50,390 bases of DNA from Nevskia sp. (GTDB taxonomy: Bacteria > Pseudomonadota > Gammaproteobacteria > Nevskiales > Nevskiaceae), in contig JADGHB010000018.1 in NCBI GenBank assembly GCA_019689635.1, forward strand, positions 1 through 50,390, given 5' to 3'. Below are positions 1-8,096 of this stretch, one piece after another (position 1 is the stretch's first letter; every line of letters begins with the position of its first letter). The position numbers were made by a program, and so were the translations under genes. Under the pieces are notes generated by a model, which had not been told where the DNA came from, searched no databases, and was given only the letters and a program-made list of their open reading frames with translations.

Positions 1-23
1 GGGTGTTAGCGAGCGAGGGCCGG

Positions 24-746
24 CTATTTCGCAGAGGACGCGGCGCGTTGGCGAATGCGCAGGTTGATCAGCTCCACGACCGTCGAAAAGGCCATGGCGA
101 AATAGAGATACCCCTTCGGCACGTGGAAATCGAGGCTCTCGGCCACCAGCGACATGCCGATCAGGATCAGGAAGGATAGGGCCAGGGTGCGGATGGTCGG
201 GTGCGCGTCGACGAAGCGCGCCACGGGGCCGGCGAAAAACATCATCACGACCACCGCCGCGACGATGGCGGCGACCATCACCGGAATGTTGCGCGTCATG
301 CCCACCGCGGTGATCACCGAATCCAGCGAGAACACGATGTCGAGCAGCATGATCTGCACGATCACCGAGAAAAACCGCGCGCGCGCGCGCGCCACGGGCG
401 GGTCCGCATGCGCCCCTTCGAGCTGTTCGTGGATCTCCAGCGTGCTCTTGGCCATCAGGAACAAGCCGCCGAGCAGCAGGATGAAGTCGCGGCCGGACAG
501 CCCCATCCCGAACACCGTCACCCAGGGATTGGTCAGCCGCGCCAGGAACGCCAGCGACAGGAGCAGCAAGATGCGCGTGACCATGGCGCCGGCCAGGCCC
601 AGCGTGCGGGCGCGCGGCTGCTGCGCCGGCGGCAGCCGCGCGGCGCTGATCGACAGAAAGATCAAGTTGTCCACGCCGAGCACGATTTCCAGTGCCGCCA
701 GCGTGAAAAAAGCGACCAGCAGCTCCACGTCGAAGAGGGAATCCAT
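24..746 (-). CDS. TerC family integral membrane protein
   Basis: A 240-residue polytopic membrane protein of the TerC family, whose members export metal ions such as Mn(II) or are linked to tellurite resistance. The family signatures are visible: an acidic motif in the first helix (GVDNLIF, Asp26) and its counterpart in the second half (DIVFSLDSVITAVG, Asp143), giving two pseudo-symmetric halves. I chose the ATG at 746, where MDSLFDVELL begins, because the in-frame extension upstream to 806 is polar and unlike the family. It diverges from the glycosyltransferase gene at 881. The transported ion cannot be read from the sequence; manganese is the best guess from characterised relatives. Confidence 0.9.
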   Translation of the reverse strand: MDSLFDVELLVAFFTLAALEIVLGVDNLIFLSISAARLPPAQQPRARTLGLAGAMVTRILLLLSLAFLARLTNPWVTVFGMGLSGRDFILLLGGLFLMAKSTLEIHEQLEGAHADPPVARARARFFSVIVQIMLLDIVFSLDSVITAVGMTRNIPVMVAAIVAAVVVMMFFAGPVARFVDAHPTIRTLALSFLILIGMSLVAESLDFHVPKGYLYFAMAFSTVVELINLRIRQRAASSAK

Positions 747-880
747 GGGCCGGCATTCGAGGGCGATGTGCCAATGATAGCCGGCGGCTGGCCGCAGTTC
801 CGTCACGCCGAGGCAATCGAAACTTCATGCCGCCTTCACGGACTGCGGCTAGCGTGCTTTAAACTGCACAGGAGCGCGAA

Positions 881-2020
881 ATGCGGATCGCCTACGGCGT
901 CATGGGCTACGGACGCGGCCACGCCGTGCGCAGCGCCGCGGCGCTCGCCGCGCTGGCGGCCGAGCACGAGATCACCGTCTTCGCCGGCGGCGATGCCTAC
1001 GAGGTGTTGTCCCCGCGCTTTCCCACCGTGCGCATTCCTACCTTGGGCTACGTGTATAACGACCGCGGCACATACTCCGTGCCGCGCACGCTGGCACGCA
1101 ATCTCGCGCCGCTGACCGATGTGCTGCTCGCAGGAGCGGGCCGCGAGCAGGTGGAGCGCGAGTTCCGGCGCCGCAGAATCGAGCTGGTCATCTCGGACTC
1201 CGAAGCCTGGACCCATCGCGCGGCGATGAAACTGGGCTTGCCACGCATCGGCTACGACCACGTCGGCATCATCGCCTACTGCAAACCGCATTTTCCGCCG
1301 GAGTTGCGCCTCGCCGGGGCGCGCGACGCGCACGCCTATCGGCTGCTGATGGGCGTGCCCCAGCGCATCCTGATCTCCAGCTTCTACCCGGCTGAACCCG
1401 CCTACCCGCAGGTACGCCTGGTCGGCCCCATGCTGCGCGAAGCGGTGCTGCGCACGAAAGCGAGCGAGGGCGAATTCCTGCTGGCTTATTTCAACAAAGG
1501 CGAGCACCAGTATTCGGCCTCGCTCGACCGCACGCTGCGTCAGCTCGAGCGGCCAGTGGTGATCTACGGCACGCCGCACCGCGGCGTTTCCGACAACCTC
1601 GAATTCCGCGCGCCGAGCGACGAAGGCTTCGTGCGCGACCTGGCTGCCTGTCGCGCGGTGATCGCCACGGCCGGCAGCCAGTTGATCGGCGAGGCGATCC
1701 ACTTCGGCAAACCGATCCTGGCCTTGCCCGAAGACGCTTTCGAACAACGCCTCAACGCCTGGATGGTGGAGCGCCTGGGCATCGGTCTGCGCGGCGATCG
1801 TCGCCGTCTGGCGCCGGCCGACGTGGACCGCTTCATGGGCGACTACGACCGGTACCGTTCCAACATGAGCCGCCAGGCGCGCGACGGCCGCGCCGAGGCG
1901 ATCGCGGCGCTGCGCCAGTTCATCGACGAACTCGGTGGCCGCAGGCATGGGCATCGCCGGATGCGTCGGCGAACGCCGGCCGTCACCGAACGCGTGCAGC
2001 GGGTGGCGCTCGGCGTCTGA
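881..2020 (+). CDS. MJ1255/VC2487-type glycosyltransferase
   Basis: A 379-residue GT-B-like glycosyltransferase. The N-terminus has the sugar-nucleotide enzyme start (GVMGYGRGHAVRSAA, about residues 6-20). The C-terminal half has the typical donor-binding stretch (TAGSQLIGEAIHFGKPILALP region, about residues 264-285), as in MurG/UGT-like GT28 C-terminal domains. It resembles the MJ1255/VC2487 family, whose acceptor is not well defined. The start at 881 has a purine-rich site (aggagcg) just upstream. The last about 30 residues are Arg-rich and probably not part of the fold. It ends 8 bp from the convergent amidotransferase gene. Confidence 0.8.
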   Translation: MRIAYGVMGYGRGHAVRSAAALAALAAEHEITVFAGGDAYEVLSPRFPTVRIPTLGYVYNDRGTYSVPRTLARNLAPLTDVLLAGAGREQVEREFRRRRIELVISDSEAWTHRAAMKLGLPRIGYDHVGIIAYCKPHFPPELRLAGARDAHAYRLLMGVPQRILISSFYPAEPAYPQVRLVGPMLREAVLRTKASEGEFLLAYFNKGEHQYSASLDRTLRQLERPVVIYGTPHRGVSDNLEFRAPSDEGFVRDLAACRAVIATAGSQLIGEAIHFGKPILALPEDAFEQRLNAWMVERLGIGLRGDRRRLAPADVDRFMGDYDRYRSNMSRQARDGRAEAIAALRQFIDELGGRRHGHRRMRRRTPAVTERVQRVALGV

Positions 2021-2027
2021 AGAGATT

Positions 2028-2714
2028 TCAGTCGGCCAGAAAGCGCGCCAGGATGGCGCGCATCCAGCGATGGTTGTCGTCGAAGGCCTGGGTTTGCGCG
2101 AGGATTTCCTCGGGCGTCTGGACATAACGCGCCGGCTCGGGCCGTTCGTGGCGGAACCATTCCTCGGCGTTCGCGCGCGTGACTTCCAGGTGGAACTGCA
2201 GGCCCAACACCCGTTCGCCCCAGGCGAAGGCCTGCTGCGCGCAGGCGCGGCTGCGCGCCAGGTTTTCCGCGCCCGGGGGCAGGGCGTAGGTGTCGCTGTG
2301 CCAGTGGAACGCGGTGAAACGCTCCGGCAGGTCGATGAACCAGCGACAACCGCCGCCGGCCGCGGTCAGCTCCACCTCGAACCAGCCGATCTCCGGCTCC
2401 GCGTTGCGGGTCACCCGGCCGCCGAGCACGTCGGCGATGAGCTGAGCGCCCAGGCAGATGCCGAGCACGAGCCGGCCGCCGTCGATGGCCGCGCGGATCA
2501 GGTTTTTCTCCGCACGCAGCCAGGGATGGCGCGAATACTCGTAGATGTTCATCGGCCCGCCCATCGCGATCAGCGCGTCGAAGTCCTCGAGCGCCGGCAG
2601 CGGCTCGCCGGCGTACAGGCGCGTGCCGCGCACGGCGTGATCGCGTTCGGCCAGCCACGGCCCGATGCAGCCGAGATCCTCGAATTCGGCGTGTTGCAGC
2701 CAGTGGACTCTCAC
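2028..2714 (-). CDS. Class I glutamine amidotransferase (GMP synthase-like)
   Basis: A stand-alone class I glutamine amidotransferase of about 228 residues, of the GuaA-glutaminase-like group. It shows an oxyanion-type motif (AMGGPMNIYEY), the nucleophile elbow with catalytic Cys (VLGICLGAQLIA) and the His of the triad in GLQFHLEVT. I place the start at the GTG at 2714 (VRVHWLQHAEF), 7 bp behind the msrB stop; the only longer in-frame start is a TTG at 2744 inside msrB. There is no synthetase domain, so it may act on a small gamma-glutamyl compound or supply ammonia to an unknown partner. It is probably co-transcribed with msrB. Confidence 0.85.
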   Translation of the reverse strand: MRVHWLQHAEFEDLGCIGPWLAERDHAVRGTRLYAGEPLPALEDFDALIAMGGPMNIYEYSRHPWLRAEKNLIRAAIDGGRLVLGICLGAQLIADVLGGRVTRNAEPEIGWFEVELTAAGGGCRWFIDLPERFTAFHWHSDTYALPPGAENLARSRACAQQAFAWGERVLGLQFHLEVTRANAEEWFRHERPEPARYVQTPEEILAQTQAFDDNHRWMRAILARFLAD

Positions 2715-2721
2715 GGGACAC

Positions 2722-3144
2722 TCACGGCGTGTCGCGCGGCGCAAAGCGCAGCGCGGCGGAGTTGATGCAGTAACGCAGACCGGTCGGCGGCGGGCCGTCG
2801 GGGAACACGTGGCCCAGATGAGCGTCGCAGCGCGCGCAGCGCACTTCGATGCGGCGCATGCCGTGGCTACGGTCTTCGCGCATCTCCAGCGGCGCGCCGT
2901 CCGCGGGGCGGAAAAAGCTCGGCCAGCCGGTGCCGGACTCGAATTTGGCGCGCGAATCGAACAGGGCCGCGCCGCAGCACACGCAGTGAAAAATGCCGTC
3001 GCGGTGTTCGTCCCACAGCGCGCCGGTGAAGGCGCATTCGGTCCCGCCCTCGCGCGTGACCCGGTACTGCTCCGGCGTCAACTGCGCCTGCCATTCCGCT
3101 TGCGTCTTGACGATCTTGTCCACGTCCGCCTTTGCCGCCGTCAC
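2722..3144 (-). CDS. msrB: Peptide-methionine (R)-S-oxide reductase MsrB
   Basis: Repairs methionine-R-sulfoxide in oxidised proteins. The 140-residue protein has every MsrB landmark: two zinc-binding CxxC pairs (Cys54/Cys57 and Cys103/Cys106), the [10 protein letters not shown] motif at 71-80, and the catalytic Cys126 in [11 protein letters not shown]. Cys37 is a candidate resolving cysteine. The start codon is GTG at 3144; no in-frame ATG is available near it. It is a normal stand-alone length with no signal peptide, so cytoplasmic. It is followed at once by the amidotransferase gene and diverges from the yhhN leader. Confidence 0.95.
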   Translation of the reverse strand: MTAAKADVDKIVKTQAEWQAQLTPEQYRVTREGGTECAFTGALWDEHRDGIFHCVCCGAALFDSRAKFESGTGWPSFFRPADGAPLEMREDRSHGMRRIEVRCARCDAHLGHVFPDGPPPTGLRYCINSAALRFAPRDTP

Positions 3145-3249
3145 ATGCGTTTCACATCACTCGCCTAGTCTTGTGGACGCGAGAACAGCCCTTCTCGTCC
3201 TTGGGCTCTCGTCAGCCCGCCCAGGCCAACGCCTGGGCTTTTCTTTTAT
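3145..3249 (+). promoter_or_regulatory. Structured leader or small RNA ahead of yhhN
   Basis: This stretch holds a 7-codon ORF (MRFTSLA, 3145-3168, no clear ribosome site). After it come a hairpin of GGAC..GAGAA against TTCTCGTCC near 3176-3201 and alternating agccc/gggct blocks (3186-3190, 3203-3207, 3214-3218) that could pair in mutually exclusive ways. A strong intrinsic terminator closes it. All this lies within 115 bp upstream of yhhN on the same strand. It fits either a transcription attenuator or a short independent RNA of about 80-100 nt. I do not recognise it as a known riboswitch class. Confidence 0.4.
3219..3249 (+). terminator. Intrinsic terminator upstream of yhhN
   Basis: A perfect 8-bp stem (gcccaggc/gcctgggc) with loop CAAC is followed by TTTTCTTTT. 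It lies 9 bp before the yhhN start codon and points into it, so transcription starting upstream would stop here unless the structure is relieved. Confidence 0.75.
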
Positions 3250-3258
3250 GCTGGGCTG

Positions 3259-3897
3259 ATGATAACAGCCCTGTATGTCGCCGCCGCGATTTCCGCGCTG
3301 CTGGCCATCGGTGCCGATTGGGAGGAGCGGCGCCGGCGCGCGTTCTATCTGCTCAAACCGTTCACCAGCGCGCTGATCCTGGCGGCGGCGGCTTGGGCCC
3401 CGGACACGGCGGGCCGGGTCTGGATCGTGGCTGCATTGGCGCTGTCGCTGGTCGGCGACGTGTGCCTGATGTTCGCCGGCGAGCGCTGGTTCGCCGCGGG
3501 GCTCGGCAGCTTTCTTGTCGCGCACCTGCTCTTGATCCGCGCGTTCCTGCTCGGCGTGCCGCTCGCCTGGCCGCCGGCCTGGACCCTGGCCTTGGTGGCC
3601 TATGGCGCCGCGCTCGCCGCCTGGTTGCTGCCACGCGCCGGCAAACTCAAGCGGCCGGTGGCCCTGTATTGCCTGGTGCTGCTGGCCATGGCGCTGGCCG
3701 CCGCCTTGCGTTTCCATGCCCAGGGCGGCCGCGCCGCGGGCCTGGCCTTGGCGGGCGCGCTGCTGTTCGTGGTTTCGGATTCGGCGCTCGCGCTGCGCCA
3801 GTTCGGCGGGCCCTACCGCGGTGCGCAGGCGCTGATTCTCTCGACTTACTGGCTCGCCATCGGGCTGATCGCTGCCTCCGTCTCGGCGAACCCGTAA
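3259..3897 (+). CDS. YhhN/TMEM86-type lysoplasmalogenase
   Basis: A 212-residue, all-helical membrane protein with about seven or eight hydrophobic segments and the family hallmarks: LKPFTSALI near residues 34-42 and LSLVGDVCLMF near 65-75. The conserved acidic residues in these segments belong to the hydrolase that cleaves vinyl-ether lysophospholipids in characterised family members. Many bacteria lack plasmalogens, so the true substrate here is uncertain. The ATG at 3259 follows immediately after an intrinsic terminator, which suggests conditional expression. Confidence 0.85.
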   Translation: MITALYVAAAISALLAIGADWEERRRRAFYLLKPFTSALILAAAAWAPDTAGRVWIVAALALSLVGDVCLMFAGERWFAAGLGSFLVAHLLLIRAFLLGVPLAWPPAWTLALVAYGAALAAWLLPRAGKLKRPVALYCLVLLAMALAAALRFHAQGGRAAGLALAGALLFVVSDSALALRQFGGPYRGAQALILSTYWLAIGLIAASVSANP

Positions 3898-3904
3898 ATC
3901 GCGC

Positions 3905-3913
3905 TGCTATCAT
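3905..3913 (+). promoter_or_regulatory. Possible extended -10 (TGCTATCAT) before the M13 peptidase
   Basis: TGCTATCAT lies 38 bp before the ATG of the M13 peptidase gene. The same 11-base word (tgctatcatcc) occurs before the ECF sigma gene at 8050. There is no convincing -35 box. Weak evidence. Confidence 0.25.
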
Positions 3914-3950
3914 CCGGCGGTGCGAGGTTCCATCGATTCGGGAGCAGACC

Positions 3951-5975
3951 ATGAAATGCGGGCTGTGCGGGGCCGTTTGCGCCCTGCTTTTGGCGAGTGC
4001 GGCCGTGCGCGCCGCTGAGACCCTCGGCGCGGGCATCGACCTGCAGTACCTGGACGATTCGGTCCGCGCCCAGGACGATTTTTACCGCCACGTCAACGGC
4101 AAATGGCTGGCGCAGACCCCGATCCCGCCGGACAAGGCCGGATACGGTGCCTTCGACATTCTCAGCGATGAAACGAAACAACAGCTCCGCGGGCTGATCG
4201 AAGCGGCGCAGCAGTCGCCCGACCCCGCCGATCCCGATCAGGCGCGCATCGCCGCGCTCTACACGAGCTTCATGGACGAAGCGCGCCTGGAGCAGCTCGG
4301 GCTCAAGCCCCTGGCGCCGGTATTCGCGCGCATCGACGGGATCCAGAGCAAGCGCGAGATTCCGGCGCTGATCGCCTACCTGTCGATGATCGGCGTCGAC
4401 ACGCCCTATGCGCCCTACGTGCATCAGGACGCCAAGGATTCGACGCGTTACGTGGTCGATCTCGCCCAAAGCGGCCTGGGCTTGCCGGATCGCGACTACT
4501 ACCTGCAGGACGATCCCAAGCTCAAGAAAATCCGCGGCGAGTATCGCGCGCACATCGAAAAGATGCTCGCCCTGAGCGGCGATGCGCGGGCCGCCGCGCA
4601 TGCCGACGACATCCTGCGCCTGGAAACCGCGCTGGCCAAGGTGCAGTGGACCAAGGTTCAGAACCGCGATCCGGTGAAGACCTACAACAAGGTCCCCATC
4701 GCCCAGCTCGCCCGGCTCGCCCCCGGCTACGACTGGAACCGCTATCTGCTCGATGCCGGCATCGCAGGGAAAGTGGATTACCTGGTGGTGAGCCAGCCGA
4801 GCTACATCCGGGGCTTCGACCGCCTGCTGGCCCGCACGCCGCTGTCCACCTGGAAGACCTATTTCAAATGGCACGCGCTGTCCGACTACGCGCCCTACCT
4901 TTCCAAGTCCTACGTCGAGGAGAACTTCGCCTTCTACCGCACGGCGCTGTCCGGCATCCCGCAGAACCTGCCGCGCTGGAAGCGCGGCGTGAACCTGGTG
5001 GAGAGGAGCATCGGCGAAGGGCTGGGCCGGCTGTATGTGGCCAAGTATTTCCCGCCGGCGTCCAAGGCGCGCATGGACGCGCTGGTGAAGAATCTGCTGG
5101 AGGCCTATCGCCAGAGCATCCAGACGCTGGACTGGATGAGCCCCGCCACCAAACGCAAGGCGCTGGAAAAACTCTCCAAGTTCACGCCCAAGATCGGCTA
5201 TCCGAGCAAGTGGCGCGACTACACCGGCCTGGTGTTCGACGCCGAGGACCTGGTCGGCAACGTGATGCGCGCCCAGTCCTTCGAGTACCGGCGCAACATC
5301 CGCAAGCTCGGCCAGCCGATCGACCGCGAGGAGTGGGACATGACGCCGCAGACCGTCAACGCCTACTACAACCCCGAGATGAACGAGATCGTTTTCCCAG
5401 CCGCGATTTTGCAACCGCCGTTCTTCAATCCCCAGGCCGACGACGCGGTCAACTACGGCGGCATCGGCGCCGTGATCGGTCACGAGATCAGCCACGGTTT
5501 CGACGATCAGGGCAGCCAGTACGACGGCGACGGCAATCTCAACGACTGGTGGACCAAGCAGGATCACGAGCAATTCGCCGCCAAGACCGCGGCCCTGGTC
5601 AAACAGTACGAAGCCTGCGAACCGGTCCCCGGTTACCACGTCAACGGCGAGCTGACCTTGGGCGAGAACATCGCCGACAACTCCGGCCTGGCGATCGCCT
5701 ACAAGGCCTATCAGCTCTCGCTCGGCGGCCATCCGGCGCCAGTGATCGACGGCCTCAGCGGCGACCAGCGCTTCTTCATGGGCTGGGCGCAGGTGTGGCG
5801 TGCCAAAGTGCGCGACAACGAGGCGATCCGCCGCATCAAGATCGATCCGCACTCGCCGCCGATGTGCCGCGGCAATTTCCCCTTGCGCAACCAGGAACCG
5901 TTCTACCGCGTCTTCGACGTGCGGCCCGGCGACAAAATGTATCTGCCGCCAGCCCGGCGCGTGACGATCTGGTGA
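3951..5975 (+). CDS. M13 family zinc metallopeptidase (PepO/neprilysin-like)
   Basis: A 674-residue secreted zinc endopeptidase. A Sec signal peptide (residues 1 to about 22, ending VRAAE) is followed by the M13 N-terminal domain. The catalytic domain carries HEISH (His511, Glu512, His515) and ENIAD (Glu572 third ligand, Asp576). The substrate-binding NAYYNP motif lies just before, and the family C-terminal ending (MYLPPARRVTIW) is intact. The start at 3951 gives the signal peptide directly after the N-terminus; the frame stays open far upstream but overlaps yhhN. Bacterial relatives act on short peptides in the periplasm. Confidence 0.95.
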   Translation: MKCGLCGAVCALLLASAAVRAAETLGAGIDLQYLDDSVRAQDDFYRHVNGKWLAQTPIPPDKAGYGAFDILSDETKQQLRGLIEAAQQSPDPADPDQARIAALYTSFMDEARLEQLGLKPLAPVFARIDGIQSKREIPALIAYLSMIGVDTPYAPYVHQDAKDSTRYVVDLAQSGLGLPDRDYYLQDDPKLKKIRGEYRAHIEKMLALSGDARAAAHADDILRLETALAKVQWTKVQNRDPVKTYNKVPIAQLARLAPGYDWNRYLLDAGIAGKVDYLVVSQPSYIRGFDRLLARTPLSTWKTYFKWHALSDYAPYLSKSYVEENFAFYRTALSGIPQNLPRWKRGVNLVERSIGEGLGRLYVAKYFPPASKARMDALVKNLLEAYRQSIQTLDWMSPATKRKALEKLSKFTPKIGYPSKWRDYTGLVFDAEDLVGNVMRAQSFEYRRNIRKLGQPIDREEWDMTPQTVNAYYNPEMNEIVFPAAILQPPFFNPQADDAVNYGGIGAVIGHEISHGFDDQGSQYDGDGNLNDWWTKQDHEQFAAKTAALVKQYEACEPVPGYHVNGELTLGENIADNSGLAIAYKAYQLSLGGHPAPVIDGLSGDQRFFMGWAQVWRAKVRDNEAIRRIKIDPHSPPMCRGNFPLRNQEPFYRVFDVRPGDKMYLPPARRVTIW

Positions 5976-5979
5976 GCGC

Positions 5980-6381
5980 TCAATCGAGCAGCGGCGAAGC
6001 GTCGTGGGGTCGCCAGGCGTAGCGCTCCAAATCGACGCGGCCGCGGACGAAAGCCACGCCCTCCGCGCGCAGGCGCCGGCGCTGCTCGCGCGCGGCGGGG
6101 CTGCCGTCCGGCAAGGCGATACGGCCCGCGGCGTTGAGCACGCGGTGCCAGGGCAACCCGGGCGTCGCCGGCGCCGCCCGCAGCACGGCGCCGACCAGGC
6201 GCGCGCGGCGCGGCAGGCCCGCCAGCCTCGCGACCTGGCCGTAGCTGGCCACCCGGCCGCGAGGAATCGCCGCCACCACCCTCAGGATCGCTGCCGCCGC
6301 AGCGTGCGCGCCGTTTTCGTGATAAGTTTTGCGCGGCCTCGAGGCCCGTGACGGGGAGAGACGCACGGATTCAGAGGCCAT
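5980..6381 (-). CDS. Alkyltransferase-like (ATL/MGMT-fold) DNA-binding protein
   Basis: A 133-residue protein with the Ada/MGMT DNA-binding domain: RGRVASYGQVARLAGLPRRARLVGAVLR recognition region, then the active-site loop. The methyl-accepting Cys of PCHR is replaced by Trp (PWHRVL). This defines the alkyltransferase-like proteins, which flip and bind O6-alkylguanine without repairing it and hand the lesion to nucleotide excision repair. The start is uncertain: the ATG at 6381 gives an about 20-residue basic N-terminal tail, and a GTG 15 bp further in is an alternative. It converges with the M13 peptidase gene, 4 bp apart. Confidence 0.85.
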   Translation of the reverse strand: MASESVRLSPSRASRPRKTYHENGAHAAAAAILRVVAAIPRGRVASYGQVARLAGLPRRARLVGAVLRAAPATPGLPWHRVLNAAGRIALPDGSPAAREQRRRLRAEGVAFVRGRVDLERYAWRPHDASPLLD

Positions 6382-6470
6382 TCATGCAAGGGAGTGAATT
6401 ATTGAACCTGCCGCCTCGCTCGCACCGCGAGCGAGCCACGGCCCCGCACCACATCATCCAGGAGAAGTCG

Positions 6471-6743
6471 ATGAGTTCCAAACTGCTGTCCGCCATGCTG
6501 CTGACCACCGCCCTGTCCGCTGGCCCCGTGCTCGCCCAGGAAGGCACCCCCGCGACTCCGGCCGAACCCGCCACCCCGGCGGCCCAGGCTGCGACGCCGG
6601 CCGCGCCCGCCAGCGACGCGGCCGCGCCGAAGAAGGCGACCAAGCATGTCAAGCATCACGCGACATCCAAGAAGCACGCCACGAAGCATTCCAAGAAGAA
6701 AACCGCTCCCGCCGAGGAAGCAGCTCCGTCCGGCTCCAACTAA
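6471..6743 (+). CDS. Small exported Ala/Pro/Lys/His-rich protein
   Basis: A 90-residue protein that I cannot assign to a functional family. It has a clear Sec signal peptide (residues 1-22, ending VLAQ), then an Ala/Pro/Thr-rich stretch, then a strongly basic Lys/His-rich tract (KKATKHVKHHATSKKHATK, about residues 53-75) and a short acidic end. The start at 6471 is set by an AGGAGA ribosome site 5 nt upstream. A strong terminator follows, so it is a single-gene transcript. Low-complexity basic periplasmic proteins of this kind are often stress-induced or bind polyanions or metals; that is inference only. Confidence 0.75.
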   Translation: MSSKLLSAMLLTTALSAGPVLAQEGTPATPAEPATPAAQAATPAAPASDAAAPKKATKHVKHHATSKKHATKHSKKKTAPAEEAAPSGSN

Positions 6744-6771
6744 GCCGTCGACAACCCAGCGACGGGTTCAA

Positions 6772-6803
6772 GGCGACCGCCAACGCGGTCGCCTTTTTAT
6801 TTT
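6772..6803 (+). terminator. Intrinsic terminator after the Lys/His-rich protein gene
   Basis: A perfect 9-bp stem (ggcgaccgc/gcggtcgcc) with loop CAAC is followed by TTTTTATTTT. It has the same tetraloop as the terminator before yhhN. Confidence 0.9.
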
Positions 6804-6938
6804 CGCGGAACCGGGATCGCAAAGCCGCGGTGTTCAGCGGTCATTCATGCCGCTCGGGCAAGCTGATCGCGCTCACGGCGACGCGCCGATGGGCGATGTG
6901 CCGAACGATCCCCATCAACAACCACACGGAGATTTGCG

Positions 6939-7376
6939 ATGAAGAACCAATGGCTACTGGGAGCACTGCTGGGCCTGGGCGCGGCGGGCCTGTCGGCCAC
7001 GGCGGCCGGCGCGGGCGCAAGCCTCGGCGTCGATACCCACAATGCCGGTGCACAAGCTGGGCTGGCCGCCGAGAGCTCGATCGATGTCCAGGCCGGCGCG
7101 TCGCACGGACTGGGCCTCGGTGCGGCGGTCAAGGACACCACCGAAACGGCCACCGGCGCCGTGAAGGACACCGCCAAAGCGACCGGCACGGCGGCCGCGG
7201 AGACCGCCCACTCGGCCAGGCACCTGGCCAAGAAAACCGCGCACGCCGCAAGCAAAACCGCCGGTGCGGTGAAAGCCGACGCCGAAGCGCAAGCCAAGGT
7301 GGCGGGCCAAGCCGTCTCGAATACCAAGGTCGAAGCCGGCGTTTCCACGTCCACCGACGCGCAGATTCAGCACTGA
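6939..7376 (+). CDS. Small exported Ala-rich protein with LEA-like repeats
   Basis: A 145-residue protein with a signal peptide (residues 1 to about 24, ending AGAGA). The mature part is low-complexity, rich in Ala, Thr, Lys and Gly, with imperfect repeats of the form VKDTxxxATG (near residues 64-82) and AxHxAKKTAHAASKTAG. The amphipathic Ala/Lys/Thr pattern resembles LEA-like or apolipoprotein-like stress proteins, but no family can be named with confidence. A GGAGAT site lies 7 nt before the ATG and a terminator follows. Like the preceding small gene it is probably monocistronic; the two may be functionally similar. Confidence 0.75.
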   Translation: MKNQWLLGALLGLGAAGLSATAAGAGASLGVDTHNAGAQAGLAAESSIDVQAGASHGLGLGAAVKDTTETATGAVKDTAKATGTAAAETAHSARHLAKKTAHAASKTAGAVKADAEAQAKVAGQAVSNTKVEAGVSTSTDAQIQH

Positions 7377-7409
7377 GCGCCGCGTCCTGACCCGCGCGCA
7401 ACCCCGAAG

Positions 7410-7437
7410 GCGGCCGGTCCCCCGGCCGCTTTTTTTT
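7410..7437 (+). terminator. Intrinsic terminator after the Ala-rich protein gene
   Basis: A perfect 8-bp stem (gcggccgg/ccggccgc) with loop TCCC is followed by eight Ts. Confidence 0.9.
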
Positions 7438-7458
7438 GCGCGCTTTTTTGCGGGTTCG

Positions 7459-7980
7459 CTAACCGAACAGCTCGGCGCGGATCCGCTCGCGATGGGGGCC
7501 GGAAGCCCAGCGCACCAGCGCCGCGGGGCAGTGCTCGCCCGGCGCAAAACCGGCGGCGATCCGGTAGAGATCGGCCACGATGCGCTGGATGGCGCCGTGA
7601 TACTCGCGGAATGCCGGCGCGTCGTTGGCGTGCATCGTCGCCAGCGTCTGCAGGAACACCTGCGGCGGCACGTAAGGTGCCAGACGCTCGAGAATCCGTT
7701 CCACCAGCGCGGCGTCCTTGTCCTTCTCGCCTTCGTCCATCAACAGCGCCACCAGTTTGGGATTGCCGCCCGAGGCGTTGGCCGAGGCCTTGCGCAGCTT
7801 GGCATCCTTCACGGAGTACAGCGCCGCCGCGAGGATCGCGAACAGCTCGTCGTAGGATTCCTCGGTGAAATTGGTATCGTCCGGCACCAGCCCCTTCAAA
7901 CCGGGCTTGAGCGCCGCCAACAGGCCGGGGAACTCCTCGCTCAAGCGCGCGATCCGGCGATAGACCTTGGCATCCGACAT
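7459..7980 (-). CDS. Conserved-looking cytoplasmic protein of unknown function
   Basis: A 173-residue, mostly helical, soluble protein that I do not recognise. It has no signal peptide or membrane segment. The start at 7980 is supported by a GGAGAGGGAC ribosome site directly upstream and by MSDAKVYRRIARLSEEFPG as a natural N-terminus; the frame's upstream extension to 8058 overlaps the divergent sigma promoter. It diverges from the ECF sigma gene with a 116-bp shared promoter region, so a link to that regulon is possible but not shown. Confidence 0.75.
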   Translation of the reverse strand: MSDAKVYRRIARLSEEFPGLLAALKPGLKGLVPDDTNFTEESYDELFAILAAALYSVKDAKLRKASANASGGNPKLVALLMDEGEKDKDAALVERILERLAPYVPPQVFLQTLATMHANDAPAFREYHGAIQRIVADLYRIAAGFAPGEHCPAALVRWASGPHRERIRAELFG

Positions 7981-8049
7981 CGTCCCTCTCCACAATGGTC
8001 GGGCGGCGGTGCCGCCCTGTTTGATGCGCGCAGTGTAGCAGCCGAGGCT

Positions 8050-8058
8050 TGCTATCAT
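8050..8058 (+). promoter_or_regulatory. Possible extended -10 for the ECF sigma operon
   Basis: TGCTATCAT lies 39 bp before the sigma factor ATG in the divergent intergenic region. It shares 11 bases with the site at 3905. No clear -35 box is seen, so the promoter class is unknown. Confidence 0.25.
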
Positions 8059-8096
8059 CCAAACCGAGCTGGCGGACGTACCGGAAACAACGACAC

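Noticed and set aside
3846-5852. A 668-codon open frame antisense to the M13 peptidase
   Set aside because: The forward frame has a signal peptide and the full zinc site. The antisense frame has the Val/Gly/Ala/Arg composition typical of the reverse strand of GC-rich genes.
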